This document shows positions 6,248 through 13,594 of a stretch of 16,898 bases of DNA, piece by piece. The stretch comes from an uncultured Lachnospiraceae bacterium. GTDB lineage: Bacteria; Bacillota; Clostridia; Lachnospirales; Lachnospiraceae. Location of the stretch: assembly GCA_910586095.1 (NCBI GenBank), contig CAJUHQ010000057.1:1-16898 (forward strand), written 5' to 3'. The stretch's first letter is position 1, and every line of letters begins with the position of its first letter. The notes under the pieces are model-generated. The model was given only the letters and a program-made list of their open reading frames with translations, had not been told where the DNA came from and made no database searches. Made by a program: the position numbers and the translations under genes.

Positions 6248-8485
6248 TCATTCTTTCCAATATATTTCAATCTTATCACCATTATGGAGTTCTTGCGTAT
6301 ACTGCGCATCTTTTCCATTCACGAGCGTTGCGATTCCTGTGCCACGCATTTTACTTGTATCAAAATCAATATAGTCAAATACATCAACAAATGTGTAGAT
6401 TTGCTTTCCTCTCATAACAACAGGCTTCTGGTTGACAATTACAATCATCTTTTTGTCGCGTTCTTTGACTGCCTCGTTGCTTTCCTCCTGGGCTTGTGTG
6501 GTAGCACTCTGTAAATCCTTTGTTATGGTTTCTTCCTGAACACTTTTTGAGACTGCTTCGTCAGAGGAAGGTTCCTTTTCTATATTTACTTCTTCGACAA
6601 CAGGTGCATCAGAACTTGTATCCTCCGCTTTGTTGTCCAAAACAGATTCTGCCTTGGCAGATTCTGCTTTGGCATCGTCTTCTACAGACTCGGATGCAGG
6701 CGTCTCCTGAATACTTTCATTACTCTGAAGCTCTTTTCTATTTTTAATCTCTATCTGGTCGTGACTATAAAGTTGTGCTTCTTTATCTACTTCTACACCG
6801 TTTACCAAAAGAGCCATATCCTCTCTTGAGATTCCCATATACTCAAAAAAGTCTTCATAAGTATAATAGGATAGGATTTCAATGGAATCGCCTTCCTGAA
6901 TCTGATACTGTGCTGTGACTGCTGCCCCATTGACCCGCACAGGCTTTGGAAGTTGCATCTCATCTCCATTGATACACAATACAATTTTTCCATTGTAATC
7001 AACCAGATCCAAAATTCTTTGTTCAGCCGGCTGACCCAATGTAGATTCCTCTAATGTGATGATATCATTTGCCTTAATGTTATAGCTAAGATTAACTTCC
7101 TCTCCGTTGACATAGACATGTGCACTCTCCCCATACTCTCCTCGCGTAACACGATTCTTGCCGTTTACTTGATAGCATAGTTGCTTGCCACGCCGTGGAA
7201 AAAGTCCATCGCGTGCAAATGCTGCTTGCATCGCTGCATCCATAACCGTCAACTTATTGTTGTCATAAAGTTTAATCCTACTCTCATTGAACGTGATATA
7301 AATAAAATTATTGTTCTGTTCATAATATGTCAAGCAGATTCCAATAGGCGTTATAATTGTCGAATCCTTTAATGCACCTTCAGGAAACTCCACTTCTCCC
7401 AAAATCTCTTCGCCACGTAGTGCCACACGTTTTGGATCTAAGCCCAATTCCTGTGCTACACTTTTGTCAAAACCTGCAATTTTTCCGCCACCGCCAACAA
7501 TAAACACTGCACTTGGAGAAGTGCCTCCATTTAGTTCGCGTATTTTTTCTGCTGTCAACTTTGTCATTTTATCAATTTCTGGCTGACAGATAGAAACTAC
7601 TTCCGCTGCCGTGATTGTTTGTTCCAATCCCATAATATCTTCGTAGCGAATTTCTTCTTGTTGTGACGCAGCGACTTTAATCTTCTCTGCTGTTGCAAAA
7701 TCAATCAGGCACGTTCTAGCAAGAATCTCTGTGAGCAAATCCCCTGCATGAGGAAGCATCCCAAATGCCACAACACTCCCATCATTAGTAATAGAAATAT
7801 CTGAGGTGCCCGCTCCGACATCAACCATCGCAATATTTAAAAGCCGAAACCGCTCTGGAATCGCTACGCGGATCGCCGCAATTGGCTCTAATGTAAGATT
7901 TGCCACTTTTAATCCTGCGAGATCTACCGCACTGTATAACCCATCCACTACATCGTCGGGAAGAAATGTTGCAATCATATCTGCCCCGATTATCTTGGCT
8001 TTATGATGCTCAGGCTGCCCCATCCACATTCCATTCAAAAAATAACGCATCACCGAATAACCTACACAATAAAAGCGCATCTCTGTATCATTTTTATCCT
8101 GAAATTCTGTGACAGCTTGTTCCACTCCCATAGAAATCAATGTGCTAATGTCTTCCTTTGTGACATTTCTCTCTTTGTCAAGCTCCATATCCACATGTAC
8201 ATCCATTGTTTTGAGCACGCGCCCCGCAGCAGCAATACATACTTCATCCAATTTCAATCCTGTCTGATCTTGTAGCGCTTGGCGGATATCTGATATAGTA
8301 GCCGCCACTCTATTGATGTCATGAATCTGTCCATCAATCATAGCTCGCGTTTGGTGTTTGCGTATCTCCTGCGCCGCAACAACAAATCGCTCTCCCTGTC
8401 TGTATCCTACAATTCCGACTACACTTCTCGTACCAATATCCAGACCAAATACAAGTTCTTCGCCGTTAATTTTCATCTGATTCAT
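6248..8485 (-). CDS. FtsA-like cell division ATPase with long C-terminal extension
   Basis: A 745-residue actin-fold protein related to FtsA/PilM. Seen: phosphate-1 loop FGLDIGTRSVVGIV (13-26); an inserted SHS2/1C-like region (about 80-205); phosphate-2 loop VDVGAGTSDIS (221-231); adenosine motif FIVGGGGKIAGF (328-339). The core ends near 390. Beyond it are several similar small modules centred on VNG with a following D-x-I-x-(I/L) strand (about 438-478, 503-538, 557-581, 717-743), and an acidic Ser/Glu/Ala-rich linker (about 585-678). Ordinary FtsA is about 420 residues and ends in an amphipathic membrane helix; none is evident here, the protein ending in a VNG module. It may act in division or envelope assembly. 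It is probably not the main ftsA, since ftsZ is not adjacent. Confidence 0.85.
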   Translation of the reverse strand: MNQMKINGEELVFGLDIGTRSVVGIVGYRQGERFVVAAQEIRKHQTRAMIDGQIHDINRVAATISDIRQALQDQTGLKLDEVCIAAAGRVLKTMDVHVDMELDKERNVTKEDISTLISMGVEQAVTEFQDKNDTEMRFYCVGYSVMRYFLNGMWMGQPEHHKAKIIGADMIATFLPDDVVDGLYSAVDLAGLKVANLTLEPIAAIRVAIPERFRLLNIAMVDVGAGTSDISITNDGSVVAFGMLPHAGDLLTEILARTCLIDFATAEKIKVAASQQEEIRYEDIMGLEQTITAAEVVSICQPEIDKMTKLTAEKIRELNGGTSPSAVFIVGGGGKIAGFDKSVAQELGLDPKRVALRGEEILGEVEFPEGALKDSTIITPIGICLTYYEQNNNFIYITFNESRIKLYDNNKLTVMDAAMQAAFARDGLFPRRGKQLCYQVNGKNRVTRGEYGESAHVYVNGEEVNLSYNIKANDIITLEESTLGQPAEQRILDLVDYNGKIVLCINGDEMQLPKPVRVNGAAVTAQYQIQEGDSIEILSYYTYEDFFEYMGISREDMALLVNGVEVDKEAQLYSHDQIEIKNRKELQSNESIQETPASESVEDDAKAESAKAESVLDNKAEDTSSDAPVVEEVNIEKEPSSDEAVSKSVQEETITKDLQSATTQAQEESNEAVKERDKKMIVIVNQKPVVMRGKQIYTFVDVFDYIDFDTSKMRGTGIATLVNGKDAQYTQELHNGDKIEIYWKE

Positions 8486-8534
8486 CCCTATACCCCCACC
8501 TGATTTAAGGTTCGTCTGTATTTTGTACTCATTT

Positions 8535-8573
8535 TCTATAACTATTGTGTTATAGATCAGCTAAACAATAGTT
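8535..8573. promoter_or_regulatory. Two mutually exclusive hairpins upstream of the FtsA-like gene
   Basis: TCTATAAC (8535-8542) pairs with GTTATAGA (8549-8556). The overlapping AACTATTG (8540-8547) pairs instead with CAATAGTT (8566-8573). The two stems share bases 8540-8542, so both cannot form together. They lie in the 152-base gap between coaE and the FtsA-like gene. A TTGAAA hexamer stands near 8620 on the minus strand but I found no good -10 partner. Confidence 0.4.
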
Positions 8574-8637
8574 CCATCTGTCATATATGCGATAAATCGA
8601 ATATCTGTTTGTTTTTTTCAACTGCGTTGCCAAACCA

Positions 8638-9228
8638 TTACAATTCTAAAAACCGATCAATCTGTCTGTACGTTTCTTCTAGATCTTCATTGTTCATTAT
8701 AACGACCTGACAGGACTTGCGAAACTCCTCTTCACTTCGCTGTTTTTTCATAATGGCGGCTATCTTATCTTCACTATAATGCCTGCTTTGCGTCAAGCGC
8801 TTTCTACGCACGTCCTCATCTGCATAAATATACCATAACTCATCCACAATCCGATCATATTGTTCTTCTATCAAAAGTGCTGCCTCAATAAAAAAATATG
8901 TTACCACCTTCTTTTGACGCTCTTGTTCAATCTGTTCTATGATATATTTTTTAACCTCTGGATGAACAATTTGATTTACTTTCTCTAACAATATACTGTT
9001 TCCAAAAATAGCCGCCGCCATTTTGGATCGGTCTATCGTACCCTCATTGTTTAAAATTTTACTGCCTAGCAGATCTACTATTTTCTCAAAACATGCCTGT
9101 CCTGGTTGATATAAAAAGTGTGCTGCCTCGTCTGCCTTGATGATTCTACACGGCCAATGAGCCGCAATATAGGAAAGCACTTGTGTCTTACCTGCACCAA
9201 CGCCCCCTGTAATCCCTATAATTTTCAT
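8638..9228 (-). CDS. coaE: Dephospho-CoA kinase
   Basis: A 196-residue P-loop kinase that phosphorylates the 3'-hydroxyl of dephospho-CoA, the last step of coenzyme A synthesis. It opens MKIIGITGGVGAGKT, with the Walker A motif GGVGAGKT at 8-15, followed by KADEAAH (31-37), the family's substrate-binding Asp region, and HPEVKK in the CoA-binding lid. I start at 9228 on family grounds, although the nearest purine-rich site (AAGGA) is about 13 bases upstream; an in-frame ATG at 9258, 11 bases after the polA stop, would add ten residues and also lacks a ribosome site. polA-coaE order is common in bacteria and suggests cotranscription. Confidence 0.95.
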   Translation of the reverse strand: MKIIGITGGVGAGKTQVLSYIAAHWPCRIIKADEAAHFLYQPGQACFEKIVDLLGSKILNNEGTIDRSKMAAAIFGNSILLEKVNQIVHPEVKKYIIEQIEQERQKKVVTYFFIEAALLIEEQYDRIVDELWYIYADEDVRRKRLTQSRHYSEDKIAAIMKKQRSEEEFRKSCQVVIMNNEDLEETYRQIDRFLEL

Positions 9229-9269
9229 TGTACTTATCTTGTCCTTACCTGTCAACATAACACACTTTG

Positions 9270-12023
9270 CTATTTTGCCTCATACCAATCACTTCCTGTA
9301 TGAAGATCAATCTCCAATCGAACAGCCAGATCACATACATTCTGCATTTCCCGTGAAAGAATTGTGCGAACTTTCTCCTCTTCCTGTGCGTATGTTTCTA
9401 CCAATAATTCATCATGAATCTGCAAAATAAGCTTTGATTGCAATCCTTCTGCCTTTAATGCGTCATACACATGAAGCATTGCCATCTTGATGATATCGGC
9501 TGCCGTTCCTTGTATAGGAGAATTCATAGCCACACGCTCTCCAAAAGAACGCTGTGTAAAATTAGAAGACTTCAACTCTGGTACTGGTCTACGCCTGCCA
9601 AACATCGTTGTACAATACCCATTTTTCTTTGCATCTGATACAGTAGTGTCCAAAAACGTCTTAATACCAGGATACGTCTTAAAATATTCATCAATATAGA
9701 CTTTTGCCTCTTTTGGTGTGATGCTGAGATCTTGACTTAATCCAAACGAACTAATCCCATAGACAATCCCAAAATTAACGGCTTTTGCATTGCGCCTCTG
9801 TAGCGAAGTCACTTCCTCAAATGGGGTGTGAAACACCTTAGAAGCTGTGATTCTATGGATATCCTCATCCATTTTGTAGGCTTCAATCAACTGTGGGTCC
9901 GCCGACATATGTGCCAAAACTCGAAGTTCAATCTGCGAATAATCTGCGTCCATAAAGACACAACCTTCTTTTGGCACAAAAACTTTCCGAATACGTCGCC
10001 CAAGCTCCATACGCATTGGAATATTTTGAAGATTTGGCTCTGTTGAACTTAAACGCCCCGTCGCGGTGATGGTTTGATTAAAATTGGTATGAATCCGATT
10101 ATCCTCACCAATATAAGTGGCTAATCCTTCCGCATAAGTAGACTTAAGCTTTGTAAGACCTCTGTACTCCAAAATCTCATTGACTACTGGATATTCGGGA
10201 GCTAACTTTTCTAACACGTCAGCAGCAGTCGAATACCCTGTCTTTGTCTTTTTTCCACCTGGAAGTTTTAACTTCTCAAATAAAATTTCTCCGAGCTGTT
10301 TAGGCGAATTAATATTAAATGTCTCCCCTGCCTTTTGGTGAATACTCTGCTCCAACTCGCAGATTCTTCCATTCAATGCCTCTCCATACGCCTTAAGCTC
10401 CTCAGGTTTTACAAGAATTCCTTCCCGCTCCATATCAAACAGTACGTAGGTAAGCGGCATCTCCAACTCTGCAAACAATTTGTCCATCTGGCTCTGTCTA
10501 AGAGCCTCCTCTAACAATGGCATTGCCTTGTACAATACATAGGTTTCCTTGCCCAAATACATCAAACATTCTTGATGACTGTGACGATAGACAGATGCAA
10601 AATCTGCCTTTCCAAAAATCTCTTGCCAGTCGCGGATAGTTATACTCAAATATTCGCCTGCTATATCTGCAATGCGATAATCACTTTTAAGCGGATTTAT
10701 TAAATAGGCAGCAATCTTACAATCAAAGAGATTGGAAGTCAATTCCTGCGCAGACAACGTTACATCTTTTTCGGGTGAAATTAGCGATGCATAATCGCCT
10801 TTTATATCAAACACCGAAACTTTCATCTTCTCTGCCTCTAATAAGGTGCTGATTCCCTCACGAATACTTTCTGCAGGCAACTCTTCAGAACTTTCCATCC
10901 AATATACTCTTTTGTCCTCATCAGTTCCTCCGCAGAGCACGCAGCCAAAACATTCTTTCTCCTCCTCAAGCTGCAAAAAAAGCTGACCATTAGCTCCAGA
11001 ACCAAACTCTCCTATATTTTTTTCCTTAATCTTAACTATTCTTATTGCAGCCTGTCCAGATTGTACCGCTTGTTCAAATGCTCGCTTGGCATCCTCTTTT
11101 GTTCTGATTGCTATTAGTTTTAATTCCTTGTCTAGATCAACAGCAGACACTTGGCTTTCTTGCTCAAATTTATTTAGAAAATTCTTAAAGGAAAGCTGTT
11201 TAAATATCGCGTACGCCTGCGGTGTGAACAAGTTGCCAAGCTGTGCTTTCTCATAGGAAAAATCAATGTCAGCATGAGTTTCAATAGTTGCTAACTCTTT
11301 GCTTAAATCTGCAAGATCTCTGTGATTGGCAAGACTCTCGCGAATACTTTTTTTGGAGATCTCATCCAAATGTGCATAAATGGCATCAATTGACCCAAAA
11401 GTAACCATCAATTCTGTCGCTGTCTTTTCGCCTACTTTTGGAACCCCTGGAATATTATCTGATGTATCTCCCATAAGTGCCTTTAACTCTATAAACTGAA
11501 GTGGCGTAACCTGGAAAGCTGCCTCCACATCTTTTGCATAGTAATCTTCAATCTCAGTCTTACCTGCCTTTGTCTTTGGGATACGAATCTTAATGTGATC
11601 CGATGCAATCTGCAAGAGATCTCTGTCACCGGATACGATGCAAGCCTCCATCCCCTCGCGCTCAGAGCGTGTGGCAATGGTTCCCATAATATCATCTGCC
11701 TCATAGCCTTCCTTCTCTATCAGATACACCCCCATTGCGGTGAGTACTTCTTTCATTACAGGCACTTGCTCTAGAAGTTCCTCTGGCATTGGCTTTCTTG
11801 TCCCTTTATACTCTTGATACATTTTATGTCTGAAAGTAGGTGCACCAGTGTCAAATGCAACCGTGAGATATTGTGGTTTCTCCTCATCTAAAATTTTAAA
11901 TAAAATATTTAAGAACCCAAAAATAGCATTGGTATGAAGCCCTGTTGAATTTGCTAATAGTGGAACTCCATAAAACGCTCTATACAAAATACTATGCCCG
12001 TCAATCAATACAATTTTGCCCAT
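9270..12023 (-). CDS. polA: DNA polymerase I
   Basis: A 917-residue full-length Pol I, acting in Okazaki-fragment maturation and excision repair. The N-terminal 5'-3' exonuclease covers about 1-290 (LIDGHSILYRAF; YEADD at 107-111; GDRDLLQ; GDTSDNIPGVPKVGEKTA at 185-202). The central 3'-5' exonuclease-like domain (about 300-500) lacks the DxE metal motif, so proofreading is probably absent, as in Bacillus Pol I. The polymerase domain has motif A DADYSQIELR (692-701, catalytic Asp694), motif B RRNAKAVNFGIVYG (743-756) with Phe at the position that selects against dideoxynucleotides, and motif C QIHDELLVE (868-876). The site GGGAGG lies seven bases before the ATG. A dispersed repeat lies 20 bases further upstream. 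Confidence 0.98.
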   Translation of the reverse strand: MGKIVLIDGHSILYRAFYGVPLLANSTGLHTNAIFGFLNILFKILDEEKPQYLTVAFDTGAPTFRHKMYQEYKGTRKPMPEELLEQVPVMKEVLTAMGVYLIEKEGYEADDIMGTIATRSEREGMEACIVSGDRDLLQIASDHIKIRIPKTKAGKTEIEDYYAKDVEAAFQVTPLQFIELKALMGDTSDNIPGVPKVGEKTATELMVTFGSIDAIYAHLDEISKKSIRESLANHRDLADLSKELATIETHADIDFSYEKAQLGNLFTPQAYAIFKQLSFKNFLNKFEQESQVSAVDLDKELKLIAIRTKEDAKRAFEQAVQSGQAAIRIVKIKEKNIGEFGSGANGQLFLQLEEEKECFGCVLCGGTDEDKRVYWMESSEELPAESIREGISTLLEAEKMKVSVFDIKGDYASLISPEKDVTLSAQELTSNLFDCKIAAYLINPLKSDYRIADIAGEYLSITIRDWQEIFGKADFASVYRHSHQECLMYLGKETYVLYKAMPLLEEALRQSQMDKLFAELEMPLTYVLFDMEREGILVKPEELKAYGEALNGRICELEQSIHQKAGETFNINSPKQLGEILFEKLKLPGGKKTKTGYSTAADVLEKLAPEYPVVNEILEYRGLTKLKSTYAEGLATYIGEDNRIHTNFNQTITATGRLSSTEPNLQNIPMRMELGRRIRKVFVPKEGCVFMDADYSQIELRVLAHMSADPQLIEAYKMDEDIHRITASKVFHTPFEEVTSLQRRNAKAVNFGIVYGISSFGLSQDLSITPKEAKVYIDEYFKTYPGIKTFLDTTVSDAKKNGYCTTMFGRRRPVPELKSSNFTQRSFGERVAMNSPIQGTAADIIKMAMLHVYDALKAEGLQSKLILQIHDELLVETYAQEEEKVRTILSREMQNVCDLAVRLEIDLHTGSDWYEAK

Positions 12024-12042
12024 CCAATCCCTCCCATTTTTA

Positions 12043-12098
12043 ACACACTAACTTTCATGTCGCAGCTTTGCTACGGCTCCAATCCAAATGAAAAACTT
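12043..12098 (-). repeat. Dispersed hairpin repeat, copy 1 (upstream of polA)
   Basis: On the minus strand it has the T-rich left flank (GTTTTTCATT), a stem-loop (12059-12066 with 12070-12077, one mismatch and one wobble) and a diverged box ATGAAAGTTAGTGTG in which the Shine-Dalgarno core GGGAG has become GAAAG. polA uses a separate ribosome site downstream, so this copy looks decayed. Confidence 0.75.
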
Positions 12099-12129
12099 AA
12101 TACAATTCACCAGTAACAATCTTTTATTT

Positions 12130-12432
12130 TCAATCAAACATAATCATACAAAACACCAGTGATGCAACTAAAAAAAGACCGGCCTTTATCTGTTTGTATA
12201 TCTTTTTACGATACATGACATACTCCAGCCTCTCATCCAGTTCACTCTGTAAATCAAAATCCTCTGCATTTTCAAGTCTGCTGATCCCTTCCAGCAGAAG
12301 GTACTCTATCGTAAGCTCCTCCATACATTCACTGCATGTCTGCACATGTTTCACAAAATTCTGTGCTGTGTGTCCGTCTAACTCATCCTTCAAAAATGGA
12401 CGAATACACCGCTGCGTTTCCTTACAATTCAT
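12130..12432 (-). CDS. Small membrane-anchored anti-sigma-factor-like zinc protein
   Basis: A 100-residue protein with an N-terminal putative zinc-finger of the anti-sigma (ZAS, zf-HC2) type: MNCKETQRCIRPFLKDEL, then H29-x3-C33-x2-C36 (HVQTCSEC). A charged helical middle (40-80) is followed by one hydrophobic segment (about 83-98, AGLFLVASLVFCMIM) that would place the zinc domain in the cytoplasm. I start at the ATG at 12432, with GAGGTG close upstream, rather than the GTG two codons earlier that overlaps that site. No sigma-factor gene is adjacent, which is unusual for a true anti-sigma factor, so partner and role are open. It ends about 105 bases before polA. Confidence 0.75.
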   Translation of the reverse strand: MNCKETQRCIRPFLKDELDGHTAQNFVKHVQTCSECMEELTIEYLLLEGISRLENAEDFDLQSELDERLEYVMYRKKIYKQIKAGLFLVASLVFCMIMFD

Positions 12433-12518
12433 CGGCACCTCTTATTTTCTCAATCCTGATCCTATCCTCCATGATTCCGCTTCGCAAAATCTTAACTCTC
12501 CAGTGGAAAATTTTACAA

Positions 12519-12574
12519 TCACACTAACTCCCATGTCGCAGCTTTGCTGCGACTCAAATCTGAATGAAAAACGC
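12519..12574 (-). repeat. Dispersed hairpin repeat, copy 2
   Basis: On the minus strand: left flank GCGTTTTTCATT, a perfect 8-bp stem GTCGCAGC/GCTGCGAC (12535-12542 with 12546-12553) with a three-base loop, then ATGGGAGTTAGTGTGA. The GTG after the box is followed at once by TGA, so no protein starts here. The left flank overlaps the terminator hairpin at 12566-12591. Confidence 0.85.
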
Positions 12575-12591
12575 TGTTTTGGGCGTTTTTC
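12566..12591. terminator. Two-way Rho-independent terminator hairpin
   Basis: GAAAAACGC (12566-12574) pairs perfectly with GCGTTTTTC (12583-12591) around an eight-base loop. Either strand gives a stem ending in a run of five Ts. The stem is only three GC pairs long at its top, so efficiency may be modest. Confidence 0.6.
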
Positions 12592-12592
12592 G

Positions 12593-12675
12593 GCGTGAAA
12601 AAAGTCTGCTATGCAGACTTAGTACTTCTCCGTGAAGCAGCCTTTGCTGCAAATGGTTAGAAGTACTTTTCACGC
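12593..12675. other. Multi-branched (three-way-junction-like) palindromic element
   Basis: An outer stem GCGTGAAAA (12593-12601) with TTTTCACGC (12667-12675) encloses two arms. Arm 1 is AAGTCTGC/GCAGACTT (12602-12609 with 12613-12620, three-base loop). Arm 2 is GTACTTCT/AGAAGTAC (12622-12629 with 12659-12666), itself topped by GCAGC/GCTGC (12637-12641 with 12646-12650). All stems are perfect. On the minus strand arm 1 is followed directly by six Ts and could work as a terminator. The top of arm 2 shares the 14 bases CAGCCTTTGCTGCA with the 84-bp repeat at 57-70 and 141-154. It lies between repeat copies 2 and 3. Confidence 0.75.
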
Positions 12676-12721
12676 TAACTCCCATCTGCCCGCTTTAGCG
12701 GGCATACAAATCAAGATGTGT
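12669..12721 (-). repeat. Dispersed hairpin repeat, copy 3
   Basis: On the minus strand: flank ending in TTGATTTGTA, a perfect 7-bp stem TGCCCGC/GCGGGCA (12687-12693 with 12698-12704) with a four-base loop, and GATGGGAGTTAGCGTG. The stem sequence differs from copy 2 while pairing is kept. The left flank merges with a 9-bp palindrome GTGTGAAAT/ATTTCACAC (12718-12726 with 12731-12739). Confidence 0.85.
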
Positions 12722-12733
12722 GAAATTTTAATT

Positions 12734-12752
12734 TCACACTAACTCCCATCTG
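12734..12752 (-). repeat. Dispersed hairpin repeat, copy 4 (box only)
   Basis: GATGGGAGTTAGTGTGA is present on the minus strand but no hairpin precedes it, so this is a truncated copy. It forms the last five codons and the stop of the open frame ending at 12734. Confidence 0.75.
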
Positions 12753-12970
12753 TCCCTATTCATTTTTTGCTGTATTGCACCCAGTACAGCAAATTGATTT
12801 CCGTCATTATCATACACTATATTTATATATTTTGAAAGAGTTTGCAATAAATTTTTTGTGTTTTTTGCGTTTTGGCTATTTCCTGCTCTATCAAAGAAAC
12901 TCCTTGGCTTACAATGTATTTTTTTCTCACTTGCACTTTGTACACCCAAAAAAGACAGCAATCGTTTCAT
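12734..12970 (-). CDS. Doubtful 78-residue open frame, possible gene remnant
   Basis: I do not recognise this protein. It begins MKRLLSFLGVQS and its second half (KYINIVYDNDGNQFAVLGAIQQKM) has reasonable protein-like composition. Three things argue against a normal gene. The ATG lies in the loop of a strong minus-strand terminator (12948-12993), there is no ribosome-binding site, and the C-terminus RWELV plus stop is supplied by repeat copy 4. It could be a decayed gene whose 3' end was replaced by the repeat, or a chance frame. No membrane segment or known motif is visible. Confidence 0.3.
   Translation of the reverse strand: MKRLLSFLGVQSASEKKIHCKPRSFFDRAGNSQNAKNTKNLLQTLSKYINIVYDNDGNQFAVLGAIQQKMNRDRWELV
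12809..12837 (-). promoter_or_regulatory. Weak promoter candidate upstream of the repeat cluster
   Basis: On the minus strand TTTCAA (plus 12832-12837) and TATGAT (plus 12809-12814) are 17 bases apart in AT-rich sequence. If active it would transcribe the repeat cluster toward the anti-sigma-like gene. It also lies within the doubtful open frame. Confidence 0.3.
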
Positions 12971-12993
12971 CAAAATGAATCGATTGCTGTCTT
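12948..12993 (-). terminator. Strong Rho-independent terminator after the 68-aa gene
   Basis: A 13-bp perfect stem AAGACAGCAATCG/CGATTGCTGTCTT (12952-12964 with 12981-12993) extends, after one mismatch, into a 5-bp inner stem TTCAT/ATGAA with a four-base loop. On the minus strand it ends in six Ts (plus 12948-12953). It lies about 130 bases after the small gene ending at 13123. Confidence 0.88.
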
Positions 12994-13122
12994 AAATATT
13001 CATGCAATATTTTAATTTTCAAAATAATACTTTTATTTTGTGGAAAAATAGATTGTAGGAATTACTCTCATACTATCAACAACTGCTCAAATTTGCCAAA
13101 TGAAAACTCTTCGATTTTTCAT

Positions 13123-13329
13123 TTAGAATACAGAATCTCCATCGCTAATTTTTTGTATGAGTTGTTGCATCTCTTCTTTGCTCTTAACACCCTTACTTTT
13201 TGCAAGAAGCTTCTCTTTTTCATATTCTGTGAGTCTGCCATAATGATCCAGTGCACTTTGATCCATCGCCATACCAAACGCCAATCCCAATGGCAAACCT
13301 CCCTGTTGTAAATCATTGGTATAATCCAT
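13123..13329 (-). CDS. Small conserved-looking protein of unknown function (68 aa)
   Basis: A 68-residue soluble protein with no assigned role. A Gly/Pro-rich opening (QQGGLPLGLAFGMAMDQSALDHYGRL) is followed by a charged helical part (TEYEKEKLLAKSKGVKSKEEMQQLIQKI). The pattern of an AMxQSAxxxY motif followed by a TExEKE helix resembles small hypothetical proteins I recall from Clostridia, but I cannot name a family with certainty. The start is well supported: AGAGGTG five bases before the ATG. It appears to be a single-gene unit, with its own terminator downstream and hairpin-rich sequence upstream. A 9-bp hairpin (13098-13106 with 13116-13124) overlaps its stop codon. Confidence 0.75.
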   Translation of the reverse strand: MDYTNDLQQGGLPLGLAFGMAMDQSALDHYGRLTEYEKEKLLAKSKGVKSKEEMQQLIQKISDGDSVF

Positions 13330-13594
13330 TTGATCACCTCTTACTTAACATTCATTGTTGTTGGTTTCCTGTACCGTTGTCCAAACATTTGTTTTTGATA
13401 TATACGCTTCTCAAAACGTATTGTGAAAATTTTCAACTTTTACAATACGGATGGCCATACGACCTGAAATGATATAAAACATTTCAGGAATTGTATGATG
13501 CTGCTTTATTTAGACATTGTATAGTCTTCCCTGTCACAATTGGATTATCCTATGAAATAAAACCCTATTTTTCCACAATTATTCTTTTTTTATC
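13330..13594. other. Intergenic region with two tandem hairpins
   Basis: This gap of about 265 bases before the 68-aa gene holds CGTATTGT/ACAATACG (13417-13424 with 13442-13449) and CCTGAAATG/CATTTCAGG (13463-13471 with 13480-13488). Neither is followed by a T run on the minus strand, so they are not clear terminators for the upstream 341-aa gene. I found no consensus promoter; a GATAAT near 13543 on the minus strand lacks a good -35 partner. Confidence 0.5.

Larger units (their letters stand above)
12433..12733. other. Intergenic region packed with repeats and hairpins
   Basis: About 300 bases with no convincing gene. From the anti-sigma-like start leftwards on the minus strand it holds an unremarkable leader, repeat copy 2, a two-way terminator hairpin, a multi-branched element and repeat copy 3. 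A 39-codon GTG frame behind copy 3 runs through the branched element and is almost certainly fortuitous. Confidence 0.7.

Noticed and set aside
12420..12470. 16-codon upstream frame overlapping the start of the anti-sigma-like gene
   Set aside because: It has an ATG but no ribosome site and no sign of leader-peptide composition; more likely chance.
12194..12598. 134-aa plus-strand open frame
   Set aside because: It is antisense to the zinc-finger gene and ends in the repeat region; serine- and leucine-rich composition is typical of a shadow frame.
12553..12676. 39-codon GTG frame behind repeat copy 3, with a well-spaced GGGAG
   Set aside because: It runs through the branched palindromic element and a terminator hairpin, so its codons are dictated by inverted repeats. 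The Shine-Dalgarno comes from the repeat box.
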